64,000 nt of DNA from Wuchereria bancrofti. Its lineage: Eukaryota; Nematoda; Chromadorea; Rhabditida; Onchocercidae. The notes under the pieces were generated by a model that worked only from the letters and a program-made list of their open reading frames with translations, did no database searches and was not told where the DNA came from. The DNA lies in contig SSBO01000007.1 in the NCBI GenBank assembly GCA_005281725.1, forward strand, positions 3,354,402 to 3,418,401, given 5' to 3'. Of this stretch, positions 55,084-64,000 are shown piece by piece; position 1 is the stretch's first letter; every line of letters begins with the position of its first letter. The translations under genes were made by a program, and so were the position numbers.

Positions 55084-55290
55084 AATGTAATTTTCTGTGT
55101 TGCGCTTTATAAGGAAATACTTTCTCCTGAAAAAGGAAAGAAAATGTACATATATCAATGCACTTCTATTGTTCACTGCCCTACTTAAATTGAAGCTTAT
55201 CATATTCTGACAACGAGTACCGAAACAGTTTCTGGAATGATAGACGGGTTATACTTTCTTTAACGTAATTTTCCGCGTTCCATTTTTTTG
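55063..55290. repeat. Echo of the minisatellite 3' flank
   Basis: The end of the array and its flank (atagatgggtcacgctttcc followed by taatgtaattttctgtgtt) recur in diverged form about 175 bp downstream (about 55237-55280: atagacgggttatactttct followed by ttaacgtaattttccgcgtt). The unit therefore predates array expansion and was part of a larger duplicated segment. Confidence 0.75.
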
Positions 55291-57294
55291 TGGTGTGAGG
55301 GGTTAGTGTACTTCTTAATACTTCTTAGTTCTTACATACTCACTAAAATACGTCACTTCAGTGACTGGTAAAATATTCACTTTGGAGGTACAATCTCTTC
55401 TTCCTCCCCTTCCCTCACTTTATGAGTAAATGAATCGGCAATATGTACTACAAGTTCAGTGTTTCATCTTGTTGCTTTCTTTCCGCTTTCACTGTTTTGA
55501 AATATTCTTAAATCAATAAATCTTTAACTTGTAAAGATGACGCTCAAATAAAAGTGACCGTAGTTATCATGGGTCTTGGTATGAATTCCACCATTTATGT
55601 TTTATTGTTCTTTTAGGGAATGGTTTTTAGAATTGAGGCTGCCTAATCTGCCTAGATTTATAGTGAGAATCATTCTCTCGTTGTTTTGAACTGCACTAGT
55701 TCATTGCATCATGTTTTATGAGATAATATAGTTGATTTAGCTTGAGATGTAAATGATGCCTCTGGTCAGTAGAAAATTATAATACCATTGTATACCTTCA
55801 TTCCCAAACAGTACAATTTTTAATCCACAAAAACCAATCACATATCTTTAGGTGATGTATTTGTCAAGTTTCAAATTTGCGAGGTTGAAGTTATTTATAT
55901 TTTTGCAGTGATAATCATTGCAGAACTTAAGAATCCTGTTCTTGAAGAGAGAAATCCAGGACCGTTCCGGATTCGGTTTTTTCTTAACTTTTCTTACTTG
56001 TCACCCATCAGTGATGCACTTATGCTCGTCTGAAATAACATGCAAGAAAATTAATATGGGAAAGACAGAGTTTTTGGCTTCTTTCTTTCCAAATTTGTTG
56101 AAATATATCAAGGACATTGAGGGAAATGGCTTTAGGTTGGTTAGTGTCTGAATCGCTTAAATTTGGTAGTGAATGAGATATTTAGACCGAAACCTGGTGT
56201 AAGTTTTTGTCCTCGTTTATTTAAAAGCATTCAATGCTCGTGATGCGAGAAAATATTTTTTTTTTAATAAAAGTTGCAGTATTGCTATCAATGAAAGATC
56301 TACTAGAATACACAAATAGGTGTTGGATGATGTGATAAATCCGAATGATGCGTAAAAGTTCAAAGGATGCAATATGTTCTCGATTTTCTCATTCCTTAAA
56401 AGAAGATCCATCCTCTATAAAACGGAAAGAATAAATTAGTTAATCGAACATCTTTATTTGGCAATTTTTTGATTTAAAGTTTTGGAAAATTCGGTTAGTC
56501 ATTTGCTAGCAAAAAACTGCGATGATTTGCCTCTGATTTGCCTTGCCACCCCGTTTCCCACCATTTTAATTACTCTATTCTTTAAAGATTTGCTTCCACA
56601 GATTTTTTTCTTTTTACATATATTTTTTTAAATAGTCATTTTTTCTTGCTTATGCAAATCATTAAAAGCTTGGCGGCGTTCATGTAAAGTTTGAATGTTA
56701 AATCTCTTCATGTTTCAAAAGAGGGTTTTTAAGGTGTGGAAGGTTCATGATTAAAACGGATTTCTACTATTCTAATATTTGTGTTGTCTGCTGACTAATT
56801 AATTTTTTTGCATTGAGCATGCAAAACTTTTTAAATTTTAGTTTTTATATATTAAATGAAAATTAGAAAAATGCATGAGTTGATTGATGTTCCCGACTTC
56901 TACCGAACATAATGCTTGACGGATAGTAAATTTGAGTCATTTTTAATCATTAACATAGCAGCAATTTTTATTATTAGTAATTTTGTTTACCGTAAATTCG
57001 TTATGGAATAGGTCATATTTTGTAAGAGTTCTGCTTTCTTTTTTTCACCGCTGTCTATCCAATCCAGTGTAATGAAATCACTGATTTCCTGAAATTTATT
57101 TTATTTCTCTTAATTGAAAGCTATTATTTGTTTTTATACTAGTTTTATGACGATTAATTTCTTCAAACTCTTATTCTTTTCGTGTCTTTATGTGTCTTGA
57201 AGCAAGTGTGTCAGCATTTTGAAGCCTTTAATTTTTTTTGGAATTTTTACTTCTAGAAACTTGATTTTAGGAATAATTTTGAAGTAGTTAATAA

Positions 57295-61770
<4,476 letters not shown>

Positions 61771-63320
61771 TGTACATTTACATTCCTTATAATAAACATT
61801 CCATAAGTGAAGTTTTTGAAAGTTCTAAACACAAATTTTTGATGTAAGTATGTATTTGAATGGTGAAAACTCAGAATGTTATTTTTTTCACCAGTTATTT
61901 TTTGTATGTTTAAATTTCACAACATTTATTATGATATATATCATATTCAGTTTAGAGTTGTTAAAAGTGAGATTGGTTATCCTCTAGTCTTCAGAAGAGC
62001 AAAAAATGAAAGATAACGTGCGAGAAAAGAAAGAAAATAGTATAGTTAATTAATCATTGTAAATTTGTTTTTTGACTATAATATTCAAATCCATGTTAAC
62101 TCAAAAATATTTGTATATCAGAGCAAATGGTAATTAATTTCTTTATCACTTGAGCATAAATCCAGTCCTTGACTGTAAAAACTGTACAGATTGGATTACT
62201 ACTGAAACCTAAGCACTTTGCCTGTTAAGCAGCAATAATTTTCTGGAAATAATTTTCCCTAATTCCATTTTATTTTCAAATGGTGCTATGATATGTATAG
62301 TTTTTGTTACCGGTGAATTCAGAATTTTGGTGAGAAATTAAACCTTCTTTGTTGCTTCTTGATGTGATCCTAGCATTTTCTTATCTGTTTATTTGTCATT
62401 TTCTTGACAAATCTAGATTTTTTGTAATAAACTATACTGTTGAGACTTATTCAAACGAGTCAGTTAATGAAAAGGCTTTCACTTAGTTTCACTTAATTAC
62501 TCAGATTTTCTTTTTAATCAATCTTTTACAGCTCCGATGTTAATATGGGAGAAAAAGGAGCTTTGCTCTATATTATGTTTTGTGTTTTTCATGCATGTTT
62601 GCATTTCATTTCGTTTTATCGTTTTTATAGCGGCTAGCGAAAGTACTGTTCCATTATTTTTAAAACTTTCGCTTTTTTCCTTTTTTGAAATGTTTTAATT
62701 CCGCATGTAACTAAGTGTTGAATTGCAGTGAATTTTGTGTCATCAGTTTTTTGATAAGAAAGTTCTGTTTCGACTACTGATGATGTTAAAATTATTACGT
62801 TGAAGTGAATTCCACTCTTTAGCTATGATACTGTGCAATTGCTTTTCTATTTTTTTCAATTTTTTGTCGAAAATGGCATGCTAATATCATAATTAGAAAT
62901 GACCAGCTTTCCGAATTGTATTAAATTATTTCTTGATATCATCATGAATCCAGACGATGTGTATGAACTATAATTTATCATAAATTTGTGAGCAAGAAAT
63001 TTGTCTGTTTTCCGAAGTTTTATTTTCAAAATCGCATTGTTGGTACTTTTGATCATATTAGTGTCAATTCTTTTCCGTGTCTCAGTCATGACTAGTTCCT
63101 ATTTCTGTTTCAGTATTAACAAACTTAAAACTAAGGCTAGGTAACGTATTCCGTACATGAAAGGTCAGCTGAAGTTTTAGTGTAGTAAATTTGCTTGAGT
63201 GGATTTTATGATAGATATTTTACGGATATCGTGCAGATATTTCTTTGCTCTTAATCTTTTGACTGCTTGAATATATAAATATCATTTCGCTGTTTGTTTT
63301 CAGTTTCAGATTTAAAAAGT
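61771..63320. other. Intergenic region downstream of RSPRY1
   Basis: Likely RSPRY1 3' UTR at the left (aataaac near 61790 could serve as poly(A) signal). The rest is AT-rich with no convincing frame on either strand. An acceptor-like ttttcag ends at 63303, 17 nt before the next start codon. Confidence 0.5.
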
Positions 63321-64000
63321 ATGGCTCCTGTTACAAAGATTAATCGGAAGCGGAAAAGTAGGGTAGAGCTTCTTGATGAAGTGGAAATCATCAGTATTCA
63401 AGAGAATGAGGCTGGAGATGTGCTTGATAGTGTATCCAGTTCAATAAATACATCTGTAACATTTTCTTATCCATACATTCAGTTCATGTTTGTAAGATTA
63501 AATGTCGAACTATTTAAAAAATATTTAGCAAAATTTGCGAATAAGTTTATATGAATGAATACTAACACTTCCTTCATTTTAGGAGGTTCACGAAGCTTGC
63601 ACCTCTAAAACATATCGTTGCCTTCTGAACATCAATAATAGTAAGTTGATGAAATGATTCAAAATTTGAGGTGATATTTGTATTTCAACCAGAAGTCGGA
63701 TACATTGCACAGGGAGAAATAATGTGATTCTTTGGAAGATCTTATGAATTTGATAGTTTTAGATTTGCTTTACTTTTTAAAAAGTGATCTAATGTTCAGA
63801 AAATGCTTACCTTCCATACAAAGAAGGTGAGTGGTCGCCACTGTTTCTGTATCGTACTCCGTTCGATCTGACACTGGCAGCAATACGGCAGTCTGGTTCT
63901 GAAGGCATAGGGCGTTATGAAATCGGAAAAACTTATGGAATGGATACAACGGCGAAAGCTGGAAATCGTCGAGTCTCAGCAAATATCGTGAATGGAATAA
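63321..64000 (+). CDS. 5' part of a winged-helix protein, possibly TFIIIC subunit 1 (GTF3C1-like); runs off the window
   Basis: Three exons in phase: 63321-63491, 63583-63640 and 63800 to the window end. The ATG follows an acceptor-like ttttcag by 17 nt, as for a trans-spliced gene. The N-terminus is basic then acidic (KINRKRKSRVELLDEVEII). The second exon reads EVHEACTSKTYRCLLNIN. The third has TPFDLTLAAIRQSGSEGIGR followed by YEIGKTYGMDTTAKAGNRR, which has the shape of a winged-helix module (helix, turn, GM/LD, KAGNRR basic segment) like those in the large TFIIIC B-box-binding subunit. This is a pattern impression and not a firm match. If right, it would bind the B box of tRNA genes. Confidence 0.45.

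Larger units (their letters stand above)
52628..57294. other. Intergenic region with a large minisatellite
   Basis: Apart from the 29-bp tandem array and its downstream echo, the region is AT-rich with no recognised gene. Frames at 53817-54104 (-) and 55918-56151 (+) have no motif. An imperfect spot of dyad symmetry, tcccaaataa-g-ttatttggga, lies at 54139-54159. The RSPRY1 promoter or trans-splice leader presumably lies at the right end (acceptor-like gattttag about 20 nt before its ATG). Confidence 0.5.

Overview
This window is a stretch of nuclear genome from a nematode, most likely a clade III (filarial or other spirurid) worm. The evidence is the AT-rich sequence, genes split into many short exons by GT-AG introns with tttcag-type acceptors, acceptor-like AGs just upstream of several start codons (as expected for trans-spliced genes), a perfect copy of the 22-nt nematode SL1 spliced leader, and a decayed BEL/Pao retrotransposon. 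The species is an inference. No prokaryotic operons, rRNA, tRNA or CRISPR arrays were seen.

Layout from left to right: (1) 1633-5333, + strand, the TFIIIB subunit BDP1 in 13 exons. (2) 7136-13731, + strand, the AP-1 clathrin adaptor gamma subunit in 21 exons. (3) 16240-21893, + strand, a decayed gene for the non-lysosomal glucosylceramidase GBA2, with exon blocks in order but many stops and frameshifts. (4) 22-28 kb, a gene-poor tract with a broken BEL/Pao polymerase region, itself split by a 682-bp solo LTR with intact 5-bp target duplications, followed by two SL1 spliced-leader copies. (5) 28636-29468, - strand, a small TMEM14-type membrane protein. (6) 33831-38247, + strand, a serine-rich protein of unknown function. 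(7) 39183-40847, - strand, a short DZIP1/Iguana-like coiled-coil protein. (8) 41-48 kb, essentially gene-free. (9) 48110-52627, + strand, a five-finger C2H2 zinc-finger protein. (10) 52.7-57.2 kb, intergenic, holding a 28-copy, 29-bp minisatellite. (11) 57295-61770, + strand, RSPRY1 (SPRY + RING) in 13 exons. (12) 63321-64000, + strand, the 5' part of a gene that may encode a TFIIIC subunit and runs off the window.

The genes are ordinary, mostly unrelated housekeeping genes separated by 1.5-8 kb, so they do not look like an operon or gene cluster. I did not find a new multi-gene system. The observations most worth a second look are the dead GBA2 gene, the double SL1 relic upstream of a short ORF, the solo LTR nested in a Pao relic, the intronic echo of BDP1 exon 2, the homogeneous minisatellite, and a probable GC-AG intron. 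Exon boundaries were deduced by hand from reading-frame continuity and splice consensus.
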